Source of the DNA: Capra hircus | Taxonomy: Eukaryota > Chordata > Mammalia > Artiodactyla > Bovidae | Length of the DNA: 64,000 nucleotides | Assembly: GCF_001704415.2 (NCBI RefSeq) | Contig: NC_030811.1 | Span: 78,882,069 to 78,946,068, forward strand | Direction of reading: 5' to 3' | Part shown: positions 1 through 11,365 of the stretch, piece after piece | How positions within the stretch are numbered: position 1 is the first letter of the stretch | How the letters are laid out: every line of letters starts with the position of its first letter | Made by a program: the position numbers and the translations under genes | The notes under the pieces: generated by a model | Seen by the model: only the letters and a program-made list of their open reading frames with translations | What the model was told of the DNA's origin: nothing | The model's database searches: none

Positions 1-386
1 GAATATTGAGCTTTAAGCCAACTTTTTCACTCTCTTCTTTCACTTTCATCAAGAGGCTCTTTAGTTCTTCTTCACTTTCTGCCATAAGGGTGGTGTCATC
101 TGCATATCTGAGGTTATTGATATTTCTCCCAGCAATCTTGATTCCAGCTTGTGCTCCCTCCAGCCCAGCATTTCTCATGATGTACTCTGCATATAAGTTA
201 AATAAGCAGGGTGAGGATATACAGCCTTGACATACTCCTTTTCCTATTTGGAACCAGTCTGTTGTTCCATGTCCAGTTCTAACTGTTGCTTCCTGACCTG
301 CATATAGGTTTCTCAAGAGGCAGGTCAGGTGGTCTGGTATTCCCATCTCTTTCAGAATGTTCCACAGTTTATTGTGATCCATACAC
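1..386 (-). mobile_element. BovB LINE fragment (RTE clade), cut by window edge
   Basis: The reverse complement encodes a piece of the BovB reverse transcriptase, including DHNKLWKILKEMG and DHLTCLLRNLYAGQEATVR, ending near the palm-domain catalytic region. It aligns by eye with more than ten other BovB pieces in the window. The 5' side stops near 386, where similarity to the sister copies ends; the 3' side continues beyond the window. Frames are broken, so it is a dead copy. Confidence 0.9.
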
Positions 387-567
387 TCTGTCTCATACAT
401 AATGTTAAGAGGGTAAAGCCTGACTCACTAACAATGTTTTATGAATGGTAGAAAGGAATGACTCAGGGTATACTTCAATAAGATAGAGGCAATGAAATGT
501 AACAATTAAGAGTGGTAAACTCTAGATTGGCTTTAGAAGGAAATTATCTGTATTTCTATTTGTTATA

Positions 568-696
568 TGTTGAAATGTGTTCCCTGAAAAGAGATATGTT
601 GAAGTCTCAACCTCAGAACCTCAACTGTTTGGAAACAAGGTCATCATAGATTTGATTAGCTAAGATGAGGTTATATTGGAGTAGAGTGGGCCCCTA

Positions 697-700
<4 letters not shown>
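568..700 (+). mobile_element. Possible MLT1-type (ERVL-MaLR) LTR remnant
   Basis: The order of short motifs (tgttccctgaaaag, atatgttgaagtct, aagatgaggtta, gtgggcccct, then a CT run) follows the 5' half of MLT1-family LTRs as I recall them. It is diverged, the downstream half is missing or replaced by microsatellite, and no partner LTR is visible. The assignment is from memory of the consensus. Confidence 0.45.

Positions 701-773
<73 letters not shown>
696..773. repeat. (CT)n(AT)n compound microsatellite
   Basis: About 30 bases of CT repeats run directly into about 45 bases of AT repeats. The CT part may have grown from the CT-rich stretch normally present in MLT1 LTRs. Predicted frames across it on both strands are low-complexity artefacts. 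Confidence 0.95.
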
Positions 774-775
<2 letters not shown>

Positions 776-857
776 AGCTTGTATTTGTATATTTCTCATC
801 TCTCTTACAATCAAGTGCTGATGGGGAATGGGGGTGTAAAGCAACTGCAACTTTGAT

Positions 858-1122
858 ACATTGCTGATGGAAAAGCAAAATTATACAGCCAGTATGGAAA
901 ACCATTTGTTATATATATAAATTATGGGTATGGGATTTTCAGATATAAGCTACTATATATGAAATAGATAAGTGACAAAATAATTCTGTATAGTACAGAG
1001 AATTATACCCTTTATTTTGTAATCATCTATAATGGAATATAATCTCCAAAAATGCTGAATCACTATGAAGGACACTGAAACAAGCACAATATTATAAATC
1101 AAATATATGTCAATAAAAAAAT
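858..1122 (+). mobile_element. L1 LINE 3' end remnant
   Basis: It contains the end of an L1 ORF2-like stretch (gatacattgctgatgg, cagccagtatggaaaac), then the artiodactyl L1 3' UTR pattern (gtatagtacagaga, tgaatcactatg, aaatcaaatatatgtcaataaaaaa). A piece between the two parts is missing compared with the other L1 3' ends in this window. The A-rich end near 1120 fixes the orientation. Confidence 0.7.
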
Positions 1123-1126
1123 TAGG

Positions 1127-1503
1127 ACAATCTTATTTCTACAACAAAATCAGCACAGTTTTCTTTGACAGTATTTTTCATGAGTAAGCTGAATAACTTT
1201 ATAAATTATAAATATGTCATATGAATAATTTATTTTAATGAGAGGTACTAAGTACCTTCAAGATTGTGTACAAAAAAAATCATATGTTGATTCAACCAGC
1301 CAATGCATCAAATACTGAGAATTTTGAAATAACATAAAACTCTGAAGATAAAACTGCTGAACCAGAAACCTAGTTTGATGTAGTTGCTATGAATTGGTCA
1401 ATGTCAAGAACTAGTGTTAAGTCCAGTAAAATAAGAACCCAATAATAAGAAACATTAGATAGAAAATAATAAATAGGCTTTTAACTCTTTAAGATTCACT
1501 ACA
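1127..1503. other. Unassigned AT-rich stretch
   Basis: I see no gene, repeat family or structured motif here. It lies between an L1 3' tail and a SINE. Confidence 0.5.
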
Positions 1504-1826
1504 AGTTCTTCCCTCATAGCTCAGTTGGTAAAGAATTTGCCTGCAATGCAAGAGACCCCACTTTGATTCCTGGGTCAGGGAGATCTGCTGGAGAAGGGAT
1601 AGGCTACCCACTTCCGTATTCTTGGGCTTCCCTTGTGGCTCAGCTGGTAAAGAATCCACCTGCAATATGGGAGACGTGGGCTTGATCCCTGGGTTGGGAA
1701 GAGTCCCTGGAGAAGGGAATGGCCACCCACTCCAGTATTCTGGCCTGGAGAATTCCACGGACTGTATAGTCCATGGCCTCTCAAGGAGTCGGACACGACT
1801 GAGCAGCTTTCACTTCACTTCACAAA
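1504..1826 (+). mobile_element. Bov-tA SINE, dimeric head (Bov-tA3-like)
   Basis: Two tRNA-derived heads occur in tandem. The first (1504-1622) begins ccctcatagctcagttgg and ends at ccgtattcttg; the second (1623-1826) begins ggcttcccttgtggctcag and continues into the BovA core and tail (ggagtcggacacgactgag). Relics of the pol III A and B boxes (tagctcagttgg, ttgattcctgg) are visible. The tail ends in ctttcacttcacttcac. Confidence 0.9.
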
Positions 1827-2185
1827 GTGCATTCCAATAGGAATCACTGCTCTCCCCACTCTCTGCCTCTTTTCAGTCCATTTCTAATTCTATGTCAGTT
1901 CCTTTCTGTGAACATTCTAAGAAGGGGAATCATCCAGTTTTTTTGGTAATACATACAAGAGAGTGAAGTGGAAAAAGTGTCAAGACACAGAATTCTATAT
2001 GGAAGGAAAGGAGATAAGACGTAAAGATCTATGTAGAATGATATAAGCCGAGAAGAAATTATGAAACAATCTAATTTCTTATAAGATTTAGTCAAGGTGA
2101 ACTTCTATTTTCACACGCTGCCCCTCTTTCTATCTTGCTACTTTGACAGTCTAATTAACTGGATAAAATTTAAATGGTATTTAAT
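1827..2185. other. Unassigned stretch
   Basis: Nothing recognisable. It separates a SINE from the 5' end of a truncated BovB. Confidence 0.5.
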
Positions 2186-2978
2186 CAATAACCTCAGATA
2201 TGTAGATGACACCACCCTTATGACAGAAAGTGAAGAGGAACTAAAAAGCCTCTTGAAAAGTGAAAGAGGATAGTGAAAAAGTTGGCTTAAAGCTCAACAT
2301 TCAGAAAACGAAGATCAGGGCATCCAGTCCCATCACTTCATGGGAAATAGATGGGGAAAGTGGAAACAATGTCAGACTTTATTTTTGGGGGCTCCAAAAT
2401 CACTTCAGATGGTGACTGCAGCCTTGAAATTGAAAGATGCTTACTCCTTGGAAGAAAAGTTATGACCAACCTAGATAGCATATTCAAAAGCAGAGACATG
2501 ACTTTTCCAACAAAGGTCCATCTAGTCAAGGGTATGGTTTTTCCTGTGGTCATGTATGGATGTGAGAGTTGGACTGTGAAGAAAGCTGAGCACCAAAGAA
2601 CTGATGCATTTGAACTGTGGTGTTGGAGAAGATTCTTGAGAGTCCCTTGGACTGCAAGGAGATCCAACAGGTCCATCCTAAAGGAGATCAGCCCTGGAAT
2701 TTCTTTGGAAGGAAAGATGCTAAAGCTGAAACTCCAGTACTTTGGCCACCTCATGTGAAGAGTTGACTCATTAGAAAAGACTCTGATGCTGGGAGGGATT
2801 GGGGGCAGGAGGAGAAGGGGACGACAGAAGATGAGATGGCTGGATGGCATCACTGATTCGATGGACGTGAGTCTGAGTGAACTCCGGGAGTTGGTGATGG
2901 ACAGGGAGGCCTGGTGTGCTGCAATTCATGGGGTCTCAAAGAGTCGGACACGACTGAGCGACTAAACTGAACTGAAGG
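2186..2978 (+). mobile_element. BovB LINE, 5'-truncated, reaches the 3' tail
   Basis: It starts in the reverse-transcriptase palm at the catalytic box (YVDD here, YADD in younger copies) and runs through the C-terminal region (ELWCWRRFLRVPWTARRSN) to the characteristic gagtcggacacgactgagcg and an actgaactgaa tail. A one-base loss in the KEESEK region near 2258 and later stops break the frame. It faces the next BovB (3262-5065), making a large inverted repeat with a spacer under 300 bp. Confidence 0.95.
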
Positions 2979-3261
2979 AGAATTTTGAGAAATAAATATG
3001 ATGAGATTGACAAGAATAATGGAATGTGACTACTGAAATTATGAAGCCTTTTTCTTACAAGCAGTTTGAGAACAAGGAACAGTAATAATTTCCATCATCC
3101 TTGTATGCAAAGTATTGGAAAGGTCTTTATCTGCTGAGAGCATGTATATGTGTCATTCTGTCAAACAAACTTCTACCCCAGCTCCTCCCCTGGGAACAAA
3201 TACTGCACCGCCTAGCCAATTCTTCCCTTCCCTGCTTACTAACCTTGTATTTTCCTAGCTT

Positions 3262-5065
3262 GTGTTGTTGTTGCTCAGTCACTCAGTCATGTCTGAATCT
3301 TTATGACCCCATGCACTGCAGCACACCATTCAACCATCTCATCCTGTTGCCACCTTCTCCTCCTGCCCTCAATCTTTTCCAGCATCAGTCTTTTCTGAAT
3401 GAGTTGGTTCTTTGCATCTGTTGGCCAAAGTATTGGAGCATCAGCTTCATCATCAGTCCTTCCAATGAATATTCAGGGTTGATTTCCTTTAGGATTGACT
3501 GGTTTGATCTCCTTGCAGTCCAAGGCACGCTCAAGAGTCTTCTCCAACACCACAGTTCAAAAACATCAGTTCTTTGGTGCTCAGCCTTCTCTATGGTTCA
3601 ACTCTCATATACATGCATCACTACTGGAAAAAAACCATAGCTTTGACTCTACGGACCTTTGTTGGCAAAGTAATGCCTCTACTTTTTAATATGCTGTTTA
3701 GGTTTGTCATAGGGTTTCTTCCAAGGAGCAAACATCTTTTAATTTCATGGCTGAAGTCACCATCTGCAGTGATTCTGGAGCCAAAGGATATAAAATCTGT
3801 CACTGTTTCTATTTTTTCCCCATCTATTTGCCATGAAGTGATGGGACTGGATGCCATGACCTTTTAATGCATGTGTTCTCAATCCTGAGTAATAAGCCAG
3901 CTTTTTCACTCTCCTCTTTCACCTTCAATGAGAGGCTCTATAGTTTCTCTCTTTGCTTTCTGCCATAAAGTGGTATCATCTGTATATATGAGGTTGTTGA
4001 TATTTCTCCTGGCAATCTTGATTCCAGTTTTTGATTCCACTTGTGATCCAACCCAGCATTATACATGATGTACTTAACATAGAAGTTAAATAAACAGGGT
4101 GACAATATATAACCTTGATGTATTCCTTTCCCAATTTTGAACCAGTCTCTTGTTCTATATCCGGTTCTAACTGTTGCTTCTTGACCTGCATGCAGGTTTC
4201 TCGGGAGGCAGGTAAGGTGGTCTGGTATTCCCATCTCTTGAAGAATTTTCCATTGTTGTAACCCACATAGCCAAAGGCTTTAGTGTAGTCGAAGTAGAAA
4301 AAGTGAAGCAAAGAAGAAAAAGTGTAGTCAAAGTGAAGCAGAAGTAGATGCTTTTCTGGAACTCTCTTGATATTTCTATGATCCAACGGATGTTGGCAAT
4401 TTGATCGCTGGTTCCTCTACCTTTGCTAAACCCAGCTTGAACGTCTGAAAGATCTCGGTTCATGTATTGTTGAAGCCTAGCTTGAAGGATTTTGAGCATT
4501 ACCTTGCTAGCATGTGAGATGACTGCAATTGTGTGGTAGTTTGAACATTCTTTGGCATTGTCTTGCTTTGGGATTGGAATGAAAACTGACCTTTTCCAGT
4601 CCTGTAGCCACTGTTGGCAGGAATTTCCAAATTTGCTGGCATATTAAGTGTAGCACTTTAACAGCATAATCTTTTAGGATTTGAAATAGCTCGACTGAAA
4701 TTCCATCACCTCCGCTAGCTTTTTCCGTAGTGATGCTTCCTAAGGCCCAAATGACTTGACACTCCAGGATGTCTGGCTCTAGATGAGTGACCAATCATCT
4801 ATAACCCTAACCATCATGGTTATCCAGGTCATTAAAACCTTTTTTGTACAGTTCTTCTGTTTATTCTTTCCATGTCTTCTTAATATCTTCTGCTTCTGTT
4901 AGGTCCATTCTGTTTCTGTCCTTCATTGTGCCCATCTTTGTATGAAATGTTCCCTTGGTATCTCTAATTTTCTTGAAGAGATCTGCAGTCTTTCCCATTT
5001 TATTGTTTTCCTCTATTTCTTTCCTTGATTTTACAGCTTTGTTTTTCCTGATATCAACCAAGTCT
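3262..5065 (-). mobile_element. Older BovB LINE, antisense, about 1.8 kb
   Basis: Read in reverse it covers the linker after the endonuclease (KGTFHTKMGTMKDRNRMDL), the whole RT region and the 3' end at 3262, where the tail is a ttgttgttgctcagtc form rather than the actgaactga tail of younger copies. The many substitutions and several frameshifts indicate an old insertion. An imperfect internal duplication of roughly 40 bp lies at about 4285-4350 (two aagtgaagca and agtgtagtc copies). Confidence 0.93.
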
Positions 5066-6461
5066 CAAGGATGCTTTCTCCTGAGGTATTATCCAGCTCT
5101 CATTTTGGGGAGAAAATGAAGAAATGGCAATATATAAGGAAGCTGATAATTTCCCAGAAATTATAGAAACATATAAATACACAAATATAGGAAGTAAGAT
5201 GTACTTTTATAAAGATAGCAAAACTATCTTTATAAAAAGAATGAAGACAATTTTTCAGCAAGAAAATCTTTAATGGTGCAGCATCATTAGAACTTTGCTA
5301 AAGTAACTTCAAAATAGGTGCTTCAATATAAAAGGAAATGATAACTGAAGAATGTGAGATACAAGACAGAATGGCGATCAAATAGAATACCAAATATGAA
5401 GGTAAGATTAAACAGTGATTTGTGTAAGATTTATAGTACTTAATTTTAAGATTAAAAGAAGTCAGAACTAAATATTAGATAATTAATTGCATGGACAAGC
5501 ATAATTTTTGTTTCTTAGAAAGTTAAGAAATAATGATCATTGAGTTAATAAAATAAAATCAATGAAATAACAACAACACACACAAAAAATAATGCAAGCT
5601 TCTGGAGAAAAAACTCATAACAACTACTGTATAATATTCTCCTTGACATCAGATTTCTCATTAATAACCCTGGAGGACAGAAAGCTATAGAACAATGTTT
5701 CTAAGGTATTAGGAAAAATGACTATGAATGTAACAATAAGGTATCGCTATTTAACCTAGATGGGAACTTAACAATAATTGACAAAGTATGAAATAATTAT
5801 GTAAGTACATTATAAAAAGTTGTACTGCTAAGCAGTAAAATAAATAATTATAAAATTACCAAAATATTGGGAGGAGATGGTGAGAGGTGAAAGATAGTTT
5901 AAGTGATAAGAATCCTCAGTTTCCACAGTGATGAGTTAATAAAGTAACATTTACATTCCATATAAGAAATTGGAGAATATATATATATATAATCTGAAAT
6001 GAGATATGATTAAAAGATTGTCTTTCTTTACATCAGAATAGGGATAAAATGGTGACAAGAGTACAAGGATTACTATTTTTGTTTCTTTACATGAATGTGT
6101 AATATTTTTATTGAAGTACTTGATGTTAACCCAGTTTTTCCCAGAAGAAATTTATTTCTAAGATAAGATTTCTATGCCATGTGATATACAGAAATAGTCA
6201 AAGACTGCTAATGCTGAGAACAATGGGAAATTTGTTTTATATTTTAGTAAGTTCATATTATTCTTCAAGAGAAATGCCAATCAGTGGAAATAATCAATGC
6301 AAATTTCAACACTTTCCAAATATATTTTAATATAGAGTATTGTATATTGATTTCACCCTCAAACACTTGCCTTTAAGAAAGGAATGAGTAGGGATTACTC
6401 TATCCCATTATTTTTTTAGAATATGAGTAACAAATATTTTGCTTTTCAGTATGTTGTCTTT
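5066..6461. other. AT-rich stretch, perhaps an old L1 ORF1/ORF2 spacer in part
   Basis: No gene is visible. Around 5590-5990 the + strand loosely follows the end of an ancient L1 ORF1 and the following spacer (ccctggaggacagaaagc, then gggaggagatgg). The match is weak and could be chance. The rest, including a short TA run near 5977, is unassigned. Confidence 0.3.
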
Positions 6462-6492
6462 TAAAATTTTTTATTTGGGCATTGTTGATTTA

Positions 6493-6718
6493 GGGGCTTC
6501 CAGGTGGCGCTAGAGGTAAAGAACCCATCTGCCAATGCAGGAGACATGAGACCCAGGTTTGATCCCTGGGTCAGGAAGATCCCCTGGAGGAGGGCATGGC
6601 AACCCACTCCACTATACCTGCATGGAGAATCCCCATGGACAGAGGAGCCTGACAGGCTACAGTCCATAGAGTCGCAAAGAGCTGGACATAACTGAAGCGA
6701 CTTAGCACACACACACAT
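6493..6718 (+). mobile_element. Bov-tA SINE
   Basis: A tRNA-derived head (ggcttccaggtggcgctag, then gtttgatccctggg) is followed by the BovA core and a tail with a short CA run. It sits in the L1 3' UTR. A short duplication of tgattta at 6486-6492 and 6722-6728 is the likely target-site duplication. Confidence 0.92.
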
Positions 6719-6892
6719 AGCTGATTTACAATATTTTGTTAGTTTCAGGTATACAGCAAAGTGAATCTGTTATACACATGCATATATCCACTGTTTTTTG
6801 TATTATGTTCACATATAGGCCATTACAGACTATTGAGTAAATTTCCCTGTGCTGTATAGTAGGTCCTTATTAGTTATTTACTTTACATATTG

Positions 6893-7320
6893 TTCTTCTC
6901 TGGTGGCTCAGAGAGTATAGAATCTGCTGGCAATGCAAGAGACCTGGGTTTGATCCTTGGGTTGGGAAGATCCCCTGGAGATGGCAATGGCTACCCACTC
7001 CAGTATTCTTGGAGCTTCCCAGGTGGCGCTAGAGGCAAAGAGCCTGCCTGCCAATTCAGGAGACTTAAGAGATGTAGGTTCAATCTCTGGGTTGAAAAAA
7101 TTCTCTGGAGGTGGGCATGGCAACCCACTCCAGTGTTCTTGCCTGCAGAATTCCAAGGATGAAGGAGCCTGGTGGGCTACCATCTATGGGGTCACACAGA
7201 GTCGGACACGACTGATGTGACTTAGCAGCAGCAGCAGCAGCAGAATCCCATGGATAGAGGAGCCTGGAAGACTACAGTCCAAAGGGTCGCACAGAGTTGC
7301 GCACAATTGAAGTGACTTCA
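6893..7320 (+). mobile_element. Bov-tA SINE split by another SINE
   Basis: The head and first core part occupy 6893-7011 (ctctggtggctcagag to ctccagtattcttg). The rest of the core and tail resume at about 7243-7320 (aatcccatggatagagg to gaagtgacttca). The intervening sequence is a second complete Bov-tA. Compared with other copies, about eight bases between attcttg and aatccc are missing at the junction. Confidence 0.85.
7012..7242 (+). mobile_element. Bov-tA2 SINE nested in a Bov-tA
   Basis: It starts gagcttcccaggtggcgctag and ends in a run of AGC/GCA trinucleotides, the usual Bov-tA2 tail. It lies inside the older SINE at 6893-7320. I cannot find a clear target-site duplication. Confidence 0.88.
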
Positions 7321-7755
7321 CATACACACAATACACATTTTACATATAATAGCGTGTATGTATCAATCCAAGTCTCCCAATTTATGCCTCTTCCCCTTTA
7401 CCCCTCAGTAACCATAAGTTTATTTTCTACATATATAATTCTATTTCTGTTTCATAAATAAGTTCATTTGTAGACTTTTTGTAGATTCCATATATAAGCA
7501 ATGTCATGTGATATTTGTCTTTCTCTGTTTGACTTACTTCACATAGAATGACAAGCTCTAGGTCCATCCATGTTCCTGTAAATGGCATTATTTTGTTCTT
7601 TTTATGGCTGAGTAATATTCCATTCTTTATATTATCACATCTTCTTTATCCATTCCTCTGTCAATGGCCATTTAAGTTGCTTCCATATCTTGACTATTAT
7701 TAATAGCATTTCAATAAATATTAGGGGTGCATGTATCTTTTTGAATTATGGCTTT

Positions 7756-8222
7756 CTTTTGCACAGCAAAGGAAATCATAAATAAAACAGAAATAAAACC
7801 CTCAGAATGGGAGAAAATATTTGCAAATGAAGCAACTGACAAGGGATTAATCTCCACTATATACAAACAGCTCATGTAGCTCAATGTCAAAAAGTCAAGC
7901 AACCCAATCAAAAATAGATGGAAAAACTAAATAAATATTTCTCCAAAGAATGCATACTGATGGCTTAAAAGCACATGATTCTCAGCATCACTAATTATTA
8001 GAAAAATGCAAATCAAAACTACAATGAGGTAGTTTCACATCAGTCAGAATAGCCATTATCAAAAAGTCTACAAACAATAAATGCTGGAGAGTGTGTGGGA
8101 GGGGAAACTAGTAACAGCCACTGTGGAGGACACTATGGAGATTCCTTTAAAAACTAAAGTAGAGCTACCCATATGATCCAGCAATCGCACTCCTGGGCAT
8201 ATATCCAAAGAAAACTATAATA
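7756..8222 (+). mobile_element. L1 LINE ORF2 end, inverted half of the same insertion
   Basis: It begins at the L1 motif ttgcacagcaaaggaaa and runs through caaatgaagcaactgac, tcacatcagtcagaat and gcaatcgcactcctgggcatatatcc, stopping at aaagaaaactataat. That is where the antisense half begins (its reverse complement starts aaaagaaagccataattc). The two halves are contiguous in L1 but in opposite orientation, as twin priming produces. Confidence 0.85.
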
Positions 8223-9015
8223 CTCTGTCCAACTTATATATTTGCCAGCTTTAATATTCTTCCTAAAACAGTTTCTCTTATTTGAAATTATTATATAAAA
8301 TTCATGCGAGTCTCTAAAGAGGAAAGAAAGAAAATCTAAATTTTCTTCTGTATAAATTATGGCATATAGAAAACCAGAAGATTGAGATTATGATAATTGT
8401 TCTGCCAAATATATTTTTGTGTACTTGCTCCTTAACTTCTCTCATATATTTTAATGTACATAAAAATGTGAAATGTGAGAAGTTAGTTAAAACACAAATA
8501 AATCTCTATGATTCACTCATTTTTAATTCTAAAATTTCATAATTTTAAAAAGTATTTTTAAAAAACTATCATTTTTTTCTTGTTTAACTTTCAAATAGTA
8601 TTTTAAAAGTTGCCAGAATACAAACTGGTTTCCTATCATTCGATCCAGTGGATTTTCAATATCCACAGAGTTTTCAGGTCTCTGAGGTACCAATAAGATC
8701 TACTCTGTGGCAATACACAATTTTGTGATGTTTCTTTTTTCTCTTTTGTAAGATGATAACAAATATTGTTTTTGAAAAAATATATATTTTAGAGATCTTT
8801 AAGAACCATTTCATCGTTAATCATTCACTGAGACTCAACATCAGAATATACTAAGGGAACTAAATTAGTATGCTCAACTCTAATGGGTCTCTAAACATTT
8901 GCTTGTTGTAGCATACAATGCTTGGGAGGAAAGGGTTTAAACTGATGGTTTGTTATTCAGATGGTAAGGGAAAGCCTGTTTTTATTAGCACTTTTCCCCC
9001 AAACACTAGAATAAA
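8223..9015. other. Unassigned AT-rich stretch
   Basis: No gene, SINE or LINE is recognised. Poly-A/T tracts are frequent, and all frames are short. Confidence 0.5.
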
Positions 9016-9140
9016 ATAACAATGTGTGAGTTTACATGCTAAAAACTGTGCTGGGTACTGGTAAAGAAATATGTTTAGCACAATATTTTCACTTTGAAAT
9101 AATATTATTTTTACCCCAGGAAACCAGCTGGAGAGTAAAG
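9016..9140 (-). mobile_element. Possible MIR SINE remnant
   Basis: The order acatgctaaaaactgtgctggg, then ataatattatttttacccc, then aggaaacc resembles the antisense MIR 3' half and core. It is strongly diverged, and the call rests on motif order only. Confidence 0.3.
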
Positions 9141-10149
9141 CAATATTCTTCTACTCTTCTACTTTGTTACAAAATTACAGAATTCATTTATGTACTGTGG
9201 GCAAAGTAAACACACAGTATTCACAGCCCAACATCTTCTTATTCAAGGATGCCCATCAAGCACCCTAATGATGGTGTGTTTATCTCAATGGTTAATTGTT
9301 TTTCTCCAACACATCTGAAATATTTTACCATTCAGCTAATCCTGGTAGTTTTTAACCCTATACTCAGAGAGGTGTACTGAGAACTGGCCGCAAAGGCAGT
9401 ATCCTGGCCTCAGTCCAGGTGCTTCTCTCTGGCATGGGCCCCGCATGTCTCACTAGACCAGTGAACACTGAGCGCAGCAAACAGGCCAGCAAATTTGACT
9501 GAAAAAAGCATCATCCAGTGCGTGCTATCCTAACAGCAAAACACTCACCTCCTATTTTTTTCAAGGAATTTCTTTGAAGGAAAAATATATAAGTGCACCA
9601 AAACACATACAACCATGTTGCAATGCAAATGATGTATATGAAAATACAAACCCCCAAACTGAAGGTTAATAAAAGTAAATAATGAATGAATAATTGAGGA
9701 AATAATTTTGATTAATAAATAGATAACTGAGAAAACATTGCCTGAAATGTTTAGTTGCCTGAGCTTAGTTGTTTGAAACATGAGACATTTAATTAAAATA
9801 AATTCTGTGTTTTTTTCCCACAATATCCAAGTCCTTTCTCTTTTTCTAGCTATTAGTTCTCTGATAAGTTTTGATGATCAAAATCCTTTGAAAAAGCAAA
9901 AGAAAAACATTTCTAAGTATTGGAAGTCTTTTAAACAAATTATTCTTGGATATAATGTAATAGAAAAATTATTTTTAGAAATTATTTTAATTCTTAAGTA
10001 TTAAAATGAAATTAAGTCTAGACCTTTAACAAAGACTGATGAAATAGGATGATAATTGATAATGTTTGAAATAATGATTAGGTTAACAGACTTTGAAATA
10101 AAAAGTTACATTATGTTCTCTTAGCAAGATAATGTTCAGAATCCTGCCA
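9141..10149. other. Unassigned; includes a small GC-richer island
   Basis: About 9360-9500 is noticeably richer in G and C than its surroundings and holds no long frame or known repeat. The remainder is AT-rich. Frames of 70-90 codons here look like chance frames with low-complexity composition. Confidence 0.45.
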
Positions 10150-11365
10150 GTTAGGCGTCAGCAGTATGTGAACTGAGAACTTTCAGATATACAAGCTGTA
10201 TTTAGAAAAGGCAGAGGAACCAGAGGTCAAATTGCCAACACCTGCTGGATCTTGGAAAGAAAGGAATTGCAACAAAAACCTCTACTTAGCTTCACTGATG
10301 ACACTAAAACCTTGGACAGTGTGGATTACAGCAATCTATGGAAAATTCTTAAAAGAGATGAGAATACCCGACCAGATTACCTGTCTCCTGAGAAACTTGT
10401 ATGCAGGTCAAGAAGTAACCATTGGAATCTTACATGGAAAAACGGGTTGGTTCAATATTGGGAAAGGAACACAACAGGCTCTATATTGTCATCCTGTTTA
10501 TTTAATTTCTATGCTGAGTGCATCATGTGAAAGGCTGGGCTGAATGAATCACAAGCTGGAATCAAGATTACCAGGAGAAACATCAGCAGCCTCAGATATA
10601 CAAATGATACCACTTTAATGGCAGAAATCAAAGAAGAATTAAAGAGCCTCTCAATGAAGGTGAAACAAGAGGGTGAAAAAGATAGCTTAAAACTGAACAT
10701 TAAAAACATGAAGATCACAGCATCTGGTCCCATAACTTCATGGCAAATAGAAGGGGGAAAAATATTTTCCTGGGTTCCAAAATGACTGCAGATGGTGACT
10801 GCAGCCATGAAATTAACAGATGCTTGATCCTTGGAAGAAAAGCTATGACAAACCTAGACAGAGTATTAAAAAAGCTTACTGAAAAAGGTCTGTACAATCT
10901 TACTGACAAAGGTCTGTCTGTGCAATCAAAGCTATGTTTTTTTCAGTAATCATCTGTGGACATGAGAGTTGGACCATAAAGAAGGCTGAGTGCCAAAGAA
11001 TTGATGCTTTCCCACTGTGGTGCTGGAGAAGACTCTTCAGAGTCCCTTGGACAGCAAGGAGATCAAACCAGTTAAACCTAAAGGAAATCAACCCTGAATT
11101 CATTGCAAGGACTGATGTTGAAGCTCCAATGCTTTGGCCACCTGATCGAAGGGCCAGCTCATTGGAAATGACTCTGATGCTGGGGAAGATTGAGGGCAGA
11201 AGGACACAGGGGTGACAGAGGATGAGATGGTTGGATAGCCTTACTGACTCAATGGACATGAGTTTGAGCAAACCCAGGGACATACTGAGTGACAGGAAAG
11301 ACTGTCAGGTGTGCTGAAGTTCATGGGGTCTCAAAGAGTCAGACACAACTTCACGACTGAACAAT
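10150..11365 (+). mobile_element. Older BovB LINE, 5'-truncated, about 1.2 kb
   Basis: It runs from the finger region of the RT (aactgagaactttcagat, caaattgccaacacc) to the 3' end (gtcagacacaacttcacgac). The catalytic box reads YTND instead of YADD, so the enzyme would be inactive even without the frameshifts. A short imperfect duplication around 10870-10930 repeats a-aggtctgt. Divergence is similar to the 3262-5065 copy, suggesting an older BovB generation. Confidence 0.9.

Larger units (their letters stand above)
6462..7755 (-). mobile_element. L1 LINE 3' part, antisense half of a twin-primed insertion
   Basis: In reverse this is the 3' end of a ruminant L1: end of ORF2 (ctcagccataaaaag, gaatggataaagaag) and the 3' UTR up to the A-rich tail at the left (aaattttttattt on +). 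It is interrupted by SINEs at 6493-6718 and 6893-7320. At the right end the orientation switches and the adjacent upstream part of L1 continues on the opposite strand. Confidence 0.85.

Noticed and set aside
660..905. Frames of 60-80 codons across the CT/TA microsatellite
   Set aside because: They are translations of dinucleotide repeats on both strands and have no gene context.
1504..1622. tRNA-like A and B box motifs, here and in every Bov-tA and CHR head
   Set aside because: They belong to SINE heads; no cloverleaf with intact acceptor and anticodon arms is present, so they are not tRNA genes.
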